Shown: in pieces, positions 10,421 to 18,552 of the stretch | Numbering within the stretch: position 1 is the first letter of the stretch | How the letters are laid out: each line of letters opens with the position of its first letter | Source: Paralimibaculum aggregatum | Lineage (GTDB): Bacteria > Pseudomonadota > Alphaproteobacteria > Rhodobacterales > Rhodobacteraceae | Direction: 5' to 3' | DNA length: 64,000 nucleotides | Assembly: GCF_030270585.1 (NCBI RefSeq) | Contig: NZ_BSYI01000024.1 | Span: 1-64,000 of the forward strand | Notes under the pieces: model-generated | Seen by the model: the letters and a program-made list of their open reading frames with translations, nothing else | Databases searched by the model: none | What the model was told of the DNA's origin: nothing | Made by a program: the position numbers and the translations under genes

Positions 10421-11065
10421 TCACGACCCGCGCCAGAGCGGCACGATGCGGCCCGACTGCGCCACCAGCTCGTAGGAAGCGGTCTCGCCGCCGGCATCGA
10501 ACTCCGAACCCATCCACTCGCCCCGCCCGTCATAGAAGAGCGTGGTGTCGAGCTCGCCCGAAACCGCCCAGCGGCCCGGCCCGGCGGGTGCGACTTTGAC
10601 GGCCAGGGGCGTGCCGCTCTGCGTCGAGATCCAGATCCGGCGGTCGAGGAACTCCGGCACGAAATAGCTCGTGGTGGCGGCATCGAGCGGGACCCGGCCG
10701 GTATGGCCCGAGCCCTCCACCGCCAGCGCATCGGCCTCTCGGCGGATGCGGGCGAAGTTCTCGGTGCCGTCGTCATTGGTGGCGGCGTCGAGCTCGACGA
10801 GCCGGCCGCCGGCCCAGCGCTCGCGGTTGCGGAGCCGGTAGCGATAGGCCGCGATGCCGAGCACGCGGACCACGATGTCGATCTCGATCTCGATCTCGAA
10901 GCCGTCCGGGCCGGCGCGGGCGGCGAGGCTGTGGCTGCCGATCTCCGAGCCGTCGCGCAGGATGCGGAAGCTGCGGCTCGCGCTGCCCGCGGCCAGGGCC
11001 GGACCTGAGGGATAGAGCGGCAGGGCGCAGGCCGCGAGGCCCGCGATGAGATGGCGTCTGTTCAT
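10421..11065 (-). CDS. DUF6134-family exported protein
   Basis: A 214-residue secreted protein of the DUF6134 type. Signal peptide at residues 1-26 (MNRRHLIAGLAACALPLYPS through ALAAG). The mature part is a beta-rich domain with RSFRILRDGSEIGSHSL near its start and a patterned run of alternating E/I residues (DGFEIEIEIDIVVRV). No catalytic motif is visible. Middle gene of a three-gene operon: 35 bases after the chrR-like stop, 4 bases before the SDR start. Function unknown; envelope location is inferred from the signal peptide. Confidence 0.78.
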   Translation of the reverse strand: MNRRHLIAGLAACALPLYPSGPALAAGSASRSFRILRDGSEIGSHSLAARAGPDGFEIEIEIDIVVRVLGIAAYRYRLRNRERWAGGRLVELDAATNDDGTENFARIRREADALAVEGSGHTGRVPLDAATTSYFVPEFLDRRIWISTQSGTPLAVKVAPAGPGRWAVSGELDTTLFYDGRGEWMGSEFDAGGETASYELVAQSGRIVPLWRGS

Positions 11066-11100
11066 GACAAGCTCCGGTATTCTGTCGCCAGAAGGCTCGG

Positions 11101-11727
11101 TCAGAGATAGTTGAGCGCGCGCGAGAAAAGGCCGGTGAAGCGGAGCGAGCCGGACAGCACGACGAGGCAGTAGCAGATCTCGTCGCCGACGATTCGCGGG
11201 CGGTGGTCGTGGCGCTCGTCGGTCAGCGAGAGATCGCCGCGACGATAGATCGCGCCGCCGTCCTCCATGGCGCCGGTGATCACGAGCGTCGCCTCCTCGC
11301 CCTCATGGGTGTGCTGGGGCAGGGCGCAACCGGGCCTGGCGCGCATCAGGCTGACCTCCTCCGGCCCGTAGCCGGGGATCTCGTGCACCGAGAGGCCGGG
11401 CAGGCGGAAGCGCCAGGGGATCGACGCGAAGTCGCAGCCCGCCGCGATCGCCACGCGCTGCGGCAACGGGCCGGGATCGGGTGGCGGCGGCGATGCGGCA
11501 ACCGGCGCATCCAGCGCCGAGAGCACCCGGTCGAGCGCACCGGCCGACATCTCTGCCGCCGGGGCGGCACGCAGCAGCGCGCCTCCGGCCGCCTCGAAAT
11601 CCGCCACGACGGCGCGGCCCTCCTCGGCAATGTCGAGCTGCGCGCCCACAAGAAGTGCCAGCCCCGGGGACGCCGAACCCGTCGCATATCGCCGCAACAG
11701 CGGTTCGGGTACTGGGAACTCCGTCAT
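11101..11727 (-). CDS. ChrR-like cupin protein lacking anti-sigma zinc ligands
   Basis: A 208-residue homologue of ChrR, the zinc anti-sigma factor that restrains sigmaE in the Rhodobacter singlet-oxygen response. Two domains are visible: a helical N-terminal anti-sigma-like domain (1-80) and a C-terminal cupin (95-208). In known ChrR the first domain binds zinc through His6, His31, Cys35 and Cys38. Here the corresponding positions read V6, Q30, A34 and G37 (AQLDIAEEG), so the zinc site is gone. The cupin ligands are kept: H139, H141, E145 and H175. No ECF sigma gene is adjacent. Start 11727 chosen because it begins the family alignment and follows GAAAGGA. First gene of the DUF6134/SDR operon. 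Confidence 0.85.
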   Translation of the reverse strand: MTEFPVPEPLLRRYATGSASPGLALLVGAQLDIAEEGRAVVADFEAAGGALLRAAPAAEMSAGALDRVLSALDAPVAASPPPPDPGPLPQRVAIAAGCDFASIPWRFRLPGLSVHEIPGYGPEEVSLMRARPGCALPQHTHEGEEATLVITGAMEDGGAIYRRGDLSLTDERHDHRPRIVGDEICYCLVVLSGSLRFTGLFSRALNYL

Positions 11728-11754
11728 GTCGTCCTTTCTCGTGTGTCTCGGCCA

Positions 11755-11783
11755 GTTTACGCATGGCGGACGCTTGCGGATCA
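11755..11783 (-). promoter_or_regulatory. Putative sigmaE (RpoE/ChrR-type) promoter of the chrR-like operon
   Basis: On the minus strand a -35 element TGATCC (11778-11783) is followed after 17 bases by GTAAAC (11755-11760), 28 bases ahead of the chrR-like start. TGATCC is the -35 box known for Rhodobacter sphaeroides sigmaE targets, including its own rpoE-chrR promoter. The assignment is by eye. Confidence 0.5.
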
Positions 11784-11887
11784 CCCGAACCTTGTAGGCC
11801 ACTTTATTTTTTTGGTGCGGCACGCGAAACGTTTAAGGGAATGGCGCTGCCCGGCGGTCTGGCAGCGCAGTTCGCAGGGAGGGCCGG

Positions 11888-13045
11888 ATGCTGCCGATAT
11901 TCTTCTATGGATCGCTGCGAGACCGCGAGCTGATCGAGATCGTGCTCGGCCGCGCGGTGGCGCCGGCGGATCTCGCACCGGCCCGTGCCGCGGGCTTCGC
12001 CACCCGCCGGGCGCGGGGGGAGGACTACCCGATGCTGGTGCCCGAGGCCGGCGCGGTGGCCGAAGGGGTGCTGCTGAGCGGGTTGTCGGCGGCGGATCTC
12101 GAGCGCCTCGCCTATTTCGAGGAGGCGGAATACGCGCTCGCCCCGATCACGGTGGAAACCGCCGGCGGCACGCTGGAGGCCCGCCATTTCCGCCCCACCG
12201 GCAAGCGCCCGGCGGTTGCGGAGCTCTGGAACTTCGCGGACTGGCAGCGCGAGCACCGGCCGGTGGCGCATGAGGCGGCCTGCGAGCTGATGGCGCTGCA
12301 TGGCGAGGTTCCGGTGGAGCGGATCGACGATCACTGGCCGGCGATCCTGGTCCGGGCGCGGCAGCGGGCGCGGGCGCTCTCCGAGCCGGGGCCGATGGCC
12401 GGCGGCATCCGCAGCCGCTTCGGCCCCTCGGATGTCGAGGTGGCGGCGCGCCGCCGGGTCTATCGCGGCTTCGTCGCGGTGGACGAGATGCGGCTCCGGC
12501 ACAAGCGCTTCGACGGCAGCTGGTCTGCGGAGATGGGGCGCACCGCGGTGCTCTGGGGCGATGCGGTGACCGTGCTGCCCTATGACGCGCGGCGCGACCG
12601 GGTCTTGCTGATCGAGCAGTTCCGCCCGGCGCCGATGGCCCGTGGCGACCGCTGCCCTTGGTGCATCGAGGTGATCGCCGGGCGCGTCGATGCCGACGAG
12701 GACGCCGTGGACACCGCCCGGCGCGAGGCGCGCGAGGAGGCCGGGCTCGAGCTCGGCTGCCTGGTGGAGACCGGGCTCTACTACACCACGCCGGGCCTTT
12801 CGGCCGAGGCGCTCCGCGGCTTTGTCGGCGAGGCCGACCTGCCCCATGCCGGCGGGCTCTACGGGCTCGACGGCGAGCATGAGGACATCCGCGCCTTCGT
12901 GCTGGATTTCGACGTGGCGATGGCGGCGGTTGGCCGCGGCGAGGTCAACACCGGGCCGGCGCTGGTGGCGCTGCTCTGGCTCGCCGCCAATCGCGGCGGG
13001 CTGCGCCGCGCCTGGGCCGGGCAGGAGGCGGATACCGGTTCCTGA
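11888..13045 (+). CDS. trgB: TrgB-like fusion: gamma-glutamylcyclotransferase-like + Nudix hydrolase
   Basis: A 385-residue two-domain protein. The N-terminal half (1-155) is a gamma-glutamylcyclotransferase/AIG2-like domain starting FFYGSLRD, with an acidic catalytic-type Glu in AYFEEAEY. The C-terminal half (about 180-375) is an ADP-ribose-pyrophosphatase-like Nudix domain with the box G-x5-E-x7-REAREEAGL at about 265-287 (REAREEAGLE core). Rhodobacter TrgB, identified in tellurite resistance and encoded just upstream of cysK, has this arrangement, and cysK follows here after 112 bases. The biochemical substrate is not established. ATG supported by GGGAGG 5 bases upstream. No trgA is seen; a chrR-like gene lies divergently instead. 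Confidence 0.85.
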   Translation: MLPIFFYGSLRDRELIEIVLGRAVAPADLAPARAAGFATRRARGEDYPMLVPEAGAVAEGVLLSGLSAADLERLAYFEEAEYALAPITVETAGGTLEARHFRPTGKRPAVAELWNFADWQREHRPVAHEAACELMALHGEVPVERIDDHWPAILVRARQRARALSEPGPMAGGIRSRFGPSDVEVAARRRVYRGFVAVDEMRLRHKRFDGSWSAEMGRTAVLWGDAVTVLPYDARRDRVLLIEQFRPAPMARGDRCPWCIEVIAGRVDADEDAVDTARREAREEAGLELGCLVETGLYYTTPGLSAEALRGFVGEADLPHAGGLYGLDGEHEDIRAFVLDFDVAMAAVGRGEVNTGPALVALLWLAANRGGLRRAWAGQEADTGS

Positions 13046-13157
13046 GCCGGGCCGGCCCTTGCAACCGGGCGGCGCCTGGGGCCGCGTGGCCCTTGAGGCC
13101 GGGTGGTCTACGGCTTAGGTGTGCAACAGCACATTATCCAGCGAAGGATCGTGGTTC

Positions 13158-14201
13158 ATGAAAATCTACGAAGACGTTCCGGCCGCGGTCGGCAACACCC
13201 CGCTCATCCGCCTGCGCAAGGCGTCCGAGCTGACCGGCTGCGAGATCCTCGGCAAGGCGGAGTTCATGAACCCCGGCCAGTCGGTGAAGGACCGGGCGGC
13301 GCTCTGGATCATCCGCGACGCGGTCGCCCGCGGCGCGCTGCAGCCGGGCGGCACCATCGTCGAGGGCACCGCCGGCAACACCGGCATCGGGCTTTCGGTG
13401 GTCGGTGCCGCGATGGGCTTCCGCACCGTGATCGTGATCCCCGAGACACAGTCGGAGGAGAAGAAGGACGCGCTCCGGCTCAGCGGCGCCAAGCTCGTCG
13501 AGGTGCCGGCGGTGCCCTACAAGAACCCGAACAACTACGTGAAATACTCCGGCCGGCTCGCCGAGGCGATCGCCAGGGACGATCCGAACGGCGCGATCTG
13601 GGCCAACCAGTTCGACAACGTGGCCAACCGCCAGGCGCATATCGACGCCACCGGCCCGGAGATCTGGGAGCAGACCGGCGGCAAGGTCGACGGTTTCATC
13701 TCGGCGGTGGGCTCGGGCGGCACGCTGGCGGGTTGTGCCATGGCGCTGCGCGAGCGCAACCCGGACATCAAGATCGGGCTCGCCGATCCGCGCGGCGCGG
13801 CGCTCTACGAATACTACGCCAACGGCACGCTCAAGGCCGAGGGCAGCTCGATCTCCGAGGGTATCGGGCAGGGCCGCATCACCGCCAATCTCGAGGGGCT
13901 GGAGGTGGATTTCCCCTATCTGATCCCCGACGAGGAGGGGCTGCCGGTGGTCTTCGATCTGCTGCGCGAGGAAGGGCTCTGCATGGGCCTCTCGACCGGC
14001 ATCAACGTCGCCGGCGCGATTCGGCTGGCCCGCGATCTCGGCCCCGGACACACCATCGTGACCATGCTCTGCGATTATGGCACGCGCTACCAGAGCAAGG
14101 TCTTCAACCCGGCATTCCTGCGCGAGAAGAACCTGCCGGTGCCGGACTGGCTGCTGCCGGAAAACCAGCGCCAGGTGCCGACGGTGTTCGAGCAGGCCTG
14201 A
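13158..14201 (+). CDS. cysK: Cysteine synthase A
   Basis: A PLP enzyme of 347 residues that makes L-cysteine from O-acetylserine and sulfide. Key features: GNTPLIRL at 12-19, the PLP-binding K44 in NPGQSVKDRAA, the substrate loop EGTAGNTGIGLS and the phosphate-binding GSGGTLAG. It is slightly longer than the E. coli enzyme (323), with extra C-terminal residues LPVPDWLLPEN. ATG 13158 is preferred to 13119 because MKIYEDVPAAVGNTP matches the family start and GAAGGA is upstream. Paired with trgB, as in Rhodobacter, where cysK also affects tellurite resistance. Confidence 0.95.
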   Translation: MKIYEDVPAAVGNTPLIRLRKASELTGCEILGKAEFMNPGQSVKDRAALWIIRDAVARGALQPGGTIVEGTAGNTGIGLSVVGAAMGFRTVIVIPETQSEEKKDALRLSGAKLVEVPAVPYKNPNNYVKYSGRLAEAIARDDPNGAIWANQFDNVANRQAHIDATGPEIWEQTGGKVDGFISAVGSGGTLAGCAMALRERNPDIKIGLADPRGAALYEYYANGTLKAEGSSISEGIGQGRITANLEGLEVDFPYLIPDEEGLPVVFDLLREEGLCMGLSTGINVAGAIRLARDLGPGHTIVTMLCDYGTRYQSKVFNPAFLREKNLPVPDWLLPENQRQVPTVFEQA

Positions 14202-14243
14202 GGCGGCTTGGCCGCGCGGCGGGGCTGAGTTAGGAGGGATCCC

Positions 14244-16736
14244 ATGTGGATCCTTCGGCTTCTCACGGCGCTCGCCGTGCTTCTCCCCGTGCTCGCCGCC
14301 GCCCAGGGCGGCGAGGAAAGTCTCGGTGCCCGGCTCGACCGCTGGGACGCCGAGGCGCGCACCATCGAGCGCCGGCTGGAATTCGACCCGCCGAGCTCGG
14401 AAGAGGTCGACACCTATCTGGGGCAGCTCGGCCAGCAGCTCGGGCAGGTGCCCGCCACCCGCGAGCGGCTGCAGTCCCAGCTGGCGCCGCTGCGCAGCCA
14501 GCGCGAGGCACTCGGCGATGCGCCGGAGGATGCCTCGGCCGAGGCGCCGCAGATCGGCGTCGAGCGCAAGCGCCTCGACGGCGAGATCGGCACGCTGGAC
14601 GCCTTCGCCAAGCGGGTCGATCAGGCCGAGGCGCGGGCCAAGGGGCTCGAGGGCCAGCTCACCCAGCTCCGCCGCGACCGCTTCGCCGAGGCGCTGCTCG
14701 AGAAGGGGCCGAGCCTTCTCGACCCGAAGACATCGGTGCGCGGGCTCGCGGCCATCGAGCGGCTGCTCAGCAGCATCGTGCTCGAGACCAGCACGCGGAT
14801 CTCCGAGCTCAGCCTCGACGCGGCCACGATCACCCGGCTGGTGCTGCCCTTGCTGCTGCTGGGCGGCGGCATCGCCGTGGTGCTCAAGCTGCGCGCCTTC
14901 GCGCTGCGCAACCTGATCGGCAAGGTCACGCCCGAGCTGGACCTCTCGCACCGCGTCGCGGTGGGCGCGGGGCTGACGCTGGTGCGCCTGCTGCTGCCGT
15001 TCTGGGCCGTGGGCATGATGATCGCGGGCATCATCCTCACCGGGCTGCTCGGGCCGCGCGGCGAGAGCCTGGTGCAGGCCCTCGGCAACGGCGCGCTCTT
15101 CGTGATCGGCGCCTATGCGCTGGGCGGTGCCTTCTATTCCCCCTCGGCGCCTTCGCTCCGGCTCTCGCGGCTCGGCGGCGGCGATGCCCGCGGCGCGCAT
15201 CGCTGGCTGGTCCTGCTGGCGCTGGCGGTCGGCATCGACCGGGTGGCGGTGTCGGAGGCGCAGGAGCTCGGCCTTGCGGTGGAGGGGCTGGCGCTGCTCA
15301 ACGCCGCGGTGCTGATCTGGGGGGGCGTCGCGCTCTGGGGCTATGCGCGCTATCTCCGGCGCCCGCGGGCCGAGCCCGAGGCGGACAAGGCGGACGAGGC
15401 TCCCGCCGCCACCACGGCCGAGGACGACGAGGCGGCGGAGGCGGCGAACTCGGCCCGGCAGGCCAACCGTGTCGCCCTCTCGGCGGCCAAGATCTTCGCC
15501 CGCGTCGCCGCGGTGGCGGCGCCGGTGCTGGCCTGTCTTGGCTACTATGCCGCCTCGCGCTATGCCTTCTATCCGCCGGTGTTCTCGGGCGCGATGATCT
15601 GCCTCGGGCTGCTGCTGTTCCACGTGGTGCAGTCGGTGGTCGGCCGGGTCACCGGCGAGGACGGCGGCGCGATGGAGCGGCTGAAGCTCGTGCCGATCCT
15701 GCTCGGCCTGCTGCTCTCCTGTGCCGCGGTTCCGGTGCTGGCGCTGATCTGGGGTGTCGCGCCCTCGGATCTCGAGGTCGCCTGGCGCCGCGTGCTGCAG
15801 GGCTTCACCATCGGCGACGTGACGATCTCGCCGGTGGATTTCCTGCTGTTCATCATCTTCGTGGTGATCGGCTTCATCGTCACCAGCCGGGCCAAGCGCT
15901 TCCTGCGCAGGCAGATCCTGCCGCTGACCGGGCTCGATACCGGCGGCTCCGACGCGATCGCGGCGGGGGCCGGCTATCTCGGCTTCGCGGTGACGGTGCT
16001 GGTGGCGATCGCGGCCACCGGGGTGGACCTCTCCAACCTCGCCATCGTCGCCGGTGCGCTCTCGGTCGGCATCGGCTTCGGGCTGCAGAACATCGTCAAC
16101 AACTTCGTCTCCGGCGTGATCCTGCTGATCGAGCGGCCGATCAAGGCGGGGGACTGGATCGAGCTGCCCTCGGGCATGGGCTATGTGAAGAACATCAACG
16201 TGCGCTCCACCGAGGTCGAGACCTTCGACCGCGCCTCGCTCTTCGTGCCCAACTCCCAGCTGATCTCGGAGAACGTGATCAACTGGACGCATTCCAACCT
16301 GCACGGGCGGATCATCTGCAAGGTGGGCGTCGAATATGGCACCGATCCGCGCAAGGTCGAGCGCATCCTGATCGACATCGCCCGCGCGCATCCGCTGATG
16401 CTGCGCCGGCCGGCACCCTATGTGCTGTTCCGCGGCTTCGGCTCCGACAGCCTGGATTTCGAGATCCGCGGCATCCTGCGCGACGTGAACTGGCTGCTCA
16501 ACGTGCAGTCCGACCTCAACTACGAGATCGCCCGGCGCTTCACCGAGGAGGGCATCGGCATCCCCTTCCGCCAGGCCGACATCTCGATCAAGAATGTCGA
16601 GGAGATCGGCAAGGCGCTGCGCGGGGTCATCGTGCCCGCCCCGAACGAGCGGAAGGGGGCGCCGGCGAGCGAGCCGAAACGGCTGCACGACGAGGCCGCC
16701 GGCGATGCCGAGGCCGACGGGCCGGGAGAGCACTGA
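14244..16736 (+). CDS. Large MscS-family mechanosensitive channel with DUF3772 domain
   Basis: An 830-residue inner-membrane channel that likely releases solutes on hypo-osmotic shock. After a signal/TM segment (1-20) comes a periplasmic coiled-coil DUF3772 region (about 25-185), then about eight to ten hydrophobic segments (200-560). The MscS core follows: pore-lining helix LAIVAGALSVGIGFGLQNIV around 594-613, the beta domain FVSGVILLIERPIKAGDWIE, VRSTEVETFDR and VPNSQLISENVINWT, ending in a charged tail. Start follows AGGAGG. It opens a probable operon with the unknown secreted protein and alaX. Confidence 0.92.
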   Translation: MWILRLLTALAVLLPVLAAAQGGEESLGARLDRWDAEARTIERRLEFDPPSSEEVDTYLGQLGQQLGQVPATRERLQSQLAPLRSQREALGDAPEDASAEAPQIGVERKRLDGEIGTLDAFAKRVDQAEARAKGLEGQLTQLRRDRFAEALLEKGPSLLDPKTSVRGLAAIERLLSSIVLETSTRISELSLDAATITRLVLPLLLLGGGIAVVLKLRAFALRNLIGKVTPELDLSHRVAVGAGLTLVRLLLPFWAVGMMIAGIILTGLLGPRGESLVQALGNGALFVIGAYALGGAFYSPSAPSLRLSRLGGGDARGAHRWLVLLALAVGIDRVAVSEAQELGLAVEGLALLNAAVLIWGGVALWGYARYLRRPRAEPEADKADEAPAATTAEDDEAAEAANSARQANRVALSAAKIFARVAAVAAPVLACLGYYAASRYAFYPPVFSGAMICLGLLLFHVVQSVVGRVTGEDGGAMERLKLVPILLGLLLSCAAVPVLALIWGVAPSDLEVAWRRVLQGFTIGDVTISPVDFLLFIIFVVIGFIVTSRAKRFLRRQILPLTGLDTGGSDAIAAGAGYLGFAVTVLVAIAATGVDLSNLAIVAGALSVGIGFGLQNIVNNFVSGVILLIERPIKAGDWIELPSGMGYVKNINVRSTEVETFDRASLFVPNSQLISENVINWTHSNLHGRIICKVGVEYGTDPRKVERILIDIARAHPLMLRRPAPYVLFRGFGSDSLDFEIRGILRDVNWLLNVQSDLNYEIARRFTEEGIGIPFRQADISIKNVEEIGKALRGVIVPAPNERKGAPASEPKRLHDEAAGDAEADGPGEH

Positions 16737-16754
16737 GCGGAGGGGCTTGGCGGC

Positions 16755-17822
16755 ATGGGCGAGGCGGCGGCGGCGATGCGGGATGCGCGGCGGGCGGGGT
16801 TCGTCCGCCGGATGCTGGCCGGGCTGGTCGCGCTGGTGCTGCTGCTGCCGGCCGCCGCGGCGGCGGATGCCGGGCCGAACCCGCTGGCGGTTGCCCGCGA
16901 TCTGCGCCGCGGGGCGGAGCTGATGCGCGACGCGGTGGCCCTCGAATTCGCCCTCACCGAGGCCTCGCGCTGGTTCGACGACGTGCTCGCCACCGGCATC
17001 GATGGCGGCGAGGCGGCGATGAACGCCCGCGCGGTGCAGCAGCGCGCGCTGCCTGCCATCGCCGATCTCGAGGCACGGCTCCGGGTCTATGCGCCGGGGC
17101 TGAAGCCGCGCCCGCCGCTCTACCCCCTGCGGGGGCAGTCGCTGCGGCTGCTGGCCGACTACCCGGCCTATCTGCGCCGGCTCTCGGGCATTCTCGCGGT
17201 GCAGGCCGAGGCCGCCGGCAGCGCCGATACCAAGGCGCTCGAGTCGCTGGCTGAGAGCTGGCTGGCGACATCCGAGGTCTGGTTCGACCGCTTCTACCAC
17301 GTGATCAACGCCGAGCTGGCGCAGATGCCCACCGACAGCCCGGAGCATTTCGCGCTGCGCATCGCGGCGGAGGATTTTCGCGTCGCCCGCGCCGAGCGGC
17401 GCCTGGTCGAGGCGCTCGACCCGGTGACCGCCCGCGCCCGGCTGATCACGCTGGGCGAGGCGCAGGAGCGCTTCGGCCTGCGCGTCGCCGCCGCCCGTGC
17501 CGCCGCCGAGGCGCTGATGCCGGCCTATCGCGACGGTCTGGCGCGCCTCTTCGCGCCGCTCGTCGGCGAGACCGAGGCCGCCGCCCGCGCCGATGCCGCC
17601 ATGTCCGTGCTGCGCGCGCAGTTCGCGCTCTATGACGAGAGCGTCGCGATCTCCCGCGCCCGGCTCGGGCTCTTCTTCCTCTGGACCCAGGACCCGCAGG
17701 ACCCCGGCCTGCCGCGCCGCTGGGCCGAGATTTCGGCCCGCATCGCCGCGCTGAGCGCCCGGCTCGGCGCCGCCCAGGTCGCCTATTTCACCGCCCTTGC
17801 CCCCCCGGAGGAGGATCCATGA
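16755..17822 (+). CDS. Exported helical protein of unknown function
   Basis: A 355-residue protein I do not recognise. A basic N-terminus and hydrophobic segment (about 18-36) form a signal peptide or anchor ending in AAAAADA. The rest is predicted almost wholly alpha-helical and rich in Ala, Arg, Leu and Glu, with no Cys in the mature part and no enzyme motif. It starts 18 bases after the MscS stop, and its TGA overlaps the alaX ATG (ATGA), so it is translationally coupled to both. A periplasmic or membrane accessory of the channel is possible but is only inferred from position. Confidence 0.7.
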   Translation: MGEAAAAMRDARRAGFVRRMLAGLVALVLLLPAAAAADAGPNPLAVARDLRRGAELMRDAVALEFALTEASRWFDDVLATGIDGGEAAMNARAVQQRALPAIADLEARLRVYAPGLKPRPPLYPLRGQSLRLLADYPAYLRRLSGILAVQAEAAGSADTKALESLAESWLATSEVWFDRFYHVINAELAQMPTDSPEHFALRIAAEDFRVARAERRLVEALDPVTARARLITLGEAQERFGLRVAAARAAAEALMPAYRDGLARLFAPLVGETEAAARADAAMSVLRAQFALYDESVAISRARLGLFFLWTQDPQDPGLPRRWAEISARIAALSARLGAAQVAYFTALAPPEEDP

Positions 17823-18535
17823 CCACCGAGCCGCTGTTTCGCGACGACGCCTATCTCGCCGACTGCACCGCCACCGTCACCGCCAGCGGGCCGGAGGGCG
17901 TGGTGCTCGACCGCACGGTGTTCTACGCGGCCGGCGGCGGCCAGCCGGGCGATACCGGGCAGCTCGCCTGGGAGGGCGGCGAGATGGCGGTGGCGGACAC
18001 GCGCAAGGGCGAGGACGGCGCGATCCTGCACGTTCCGGCCGAGGGCGCGGCGATGCCGCCGCCGGGCACGGCGCTGACCGCGCGGCTCGACTGGGAGACC
18101 CGCCACCGCCACATGCGCGTGCACACCGCGCTGCATCTCCTCTCGGTGGTGATCCCGCTGCCGGTGACCGGCGGCTCGATCGGCGCGGAGAAAGGCCGGC
18201 TCGATTTCGACATGCCCGAGGCGCCGGCGGACAAGGCGGCGCTCGAGGCGCGGCTGAACGCGCTGATCGCCGAGGATCATCCGGTGAGCACCGAATGGAT
18301 CTCCGATGCCGAGCTCGAGGCGAATCCGGGGCTGGTCAAGACCATGGCGGTGAAGCCGCCGATGGGGCAGGGCCGCGTGCGGCTGGTGCGGATCGGCGCG
18401 GGCGAGACGCCGGTCGACCTCCAGCCCTGCGGCGGCACGCATGTGGCGCGCACCGGCGAGATCGGCCCCGTGACCCTCGGCAAGATCGAGAAGAAGGGCA
18501 AGCAGAACCGACGCGTCTCGATTCTGCTTGCGTGA
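17819..18535 (+). CDS. alaX: Alanyl-tRNA editing protein AlaX
   Basis: A free-standing homologue of the AlaRS editing domain that hydrolyses mischarged Ser- or Gly-tRNA-Ala. The 238-residue protein shows the zinc site H102-x3-H106 (HTALH) and C204-GGT-H208 (CGGTH). The N-terminal part contains FYAAGGGQPGDTG, the Gly-rich loop of the AlaRS-II type. The ATG overlaps the upstream stop by 4 bases, an odd partnership with a mechanosensitive-channel operon. It ends 17 bases from the convergent caspase-like gene. Confidence 0.93.
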   Translation: MTTEPLFRDDAYLADCTATVTASGPEGVVLDRTVFYAAGGGQPGDTGQLAWEGGEMAVADTRKGEDGAILHVPAEGAAMPPPGTALTARLDWETRHRHMRVHTALHLLSVVIPLPVTGGSIGAEKGRLDFDMPEAPADKAALEARLNALIAEDHPVSTEWISDAELEANPGLVKTMAVKPPMGQGRVRLVRIGAGETPVDLQPCGGTHVARTGEIGPVTLGKIEKKGKQNRRVSILLA

Positions 18536-18552
18536 GCCGGGGTTGCAGCGGC

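Noticed and set aside
13134-17348. 1404-codon minus-strand open frame across cysK and the MscS gene
   Set aside because: It is antisense to two well-supported genes. The translation is Arg/His/Gln/Gly-rich without any domain, as expected opposite high-GC3 codons, despite its striking length.
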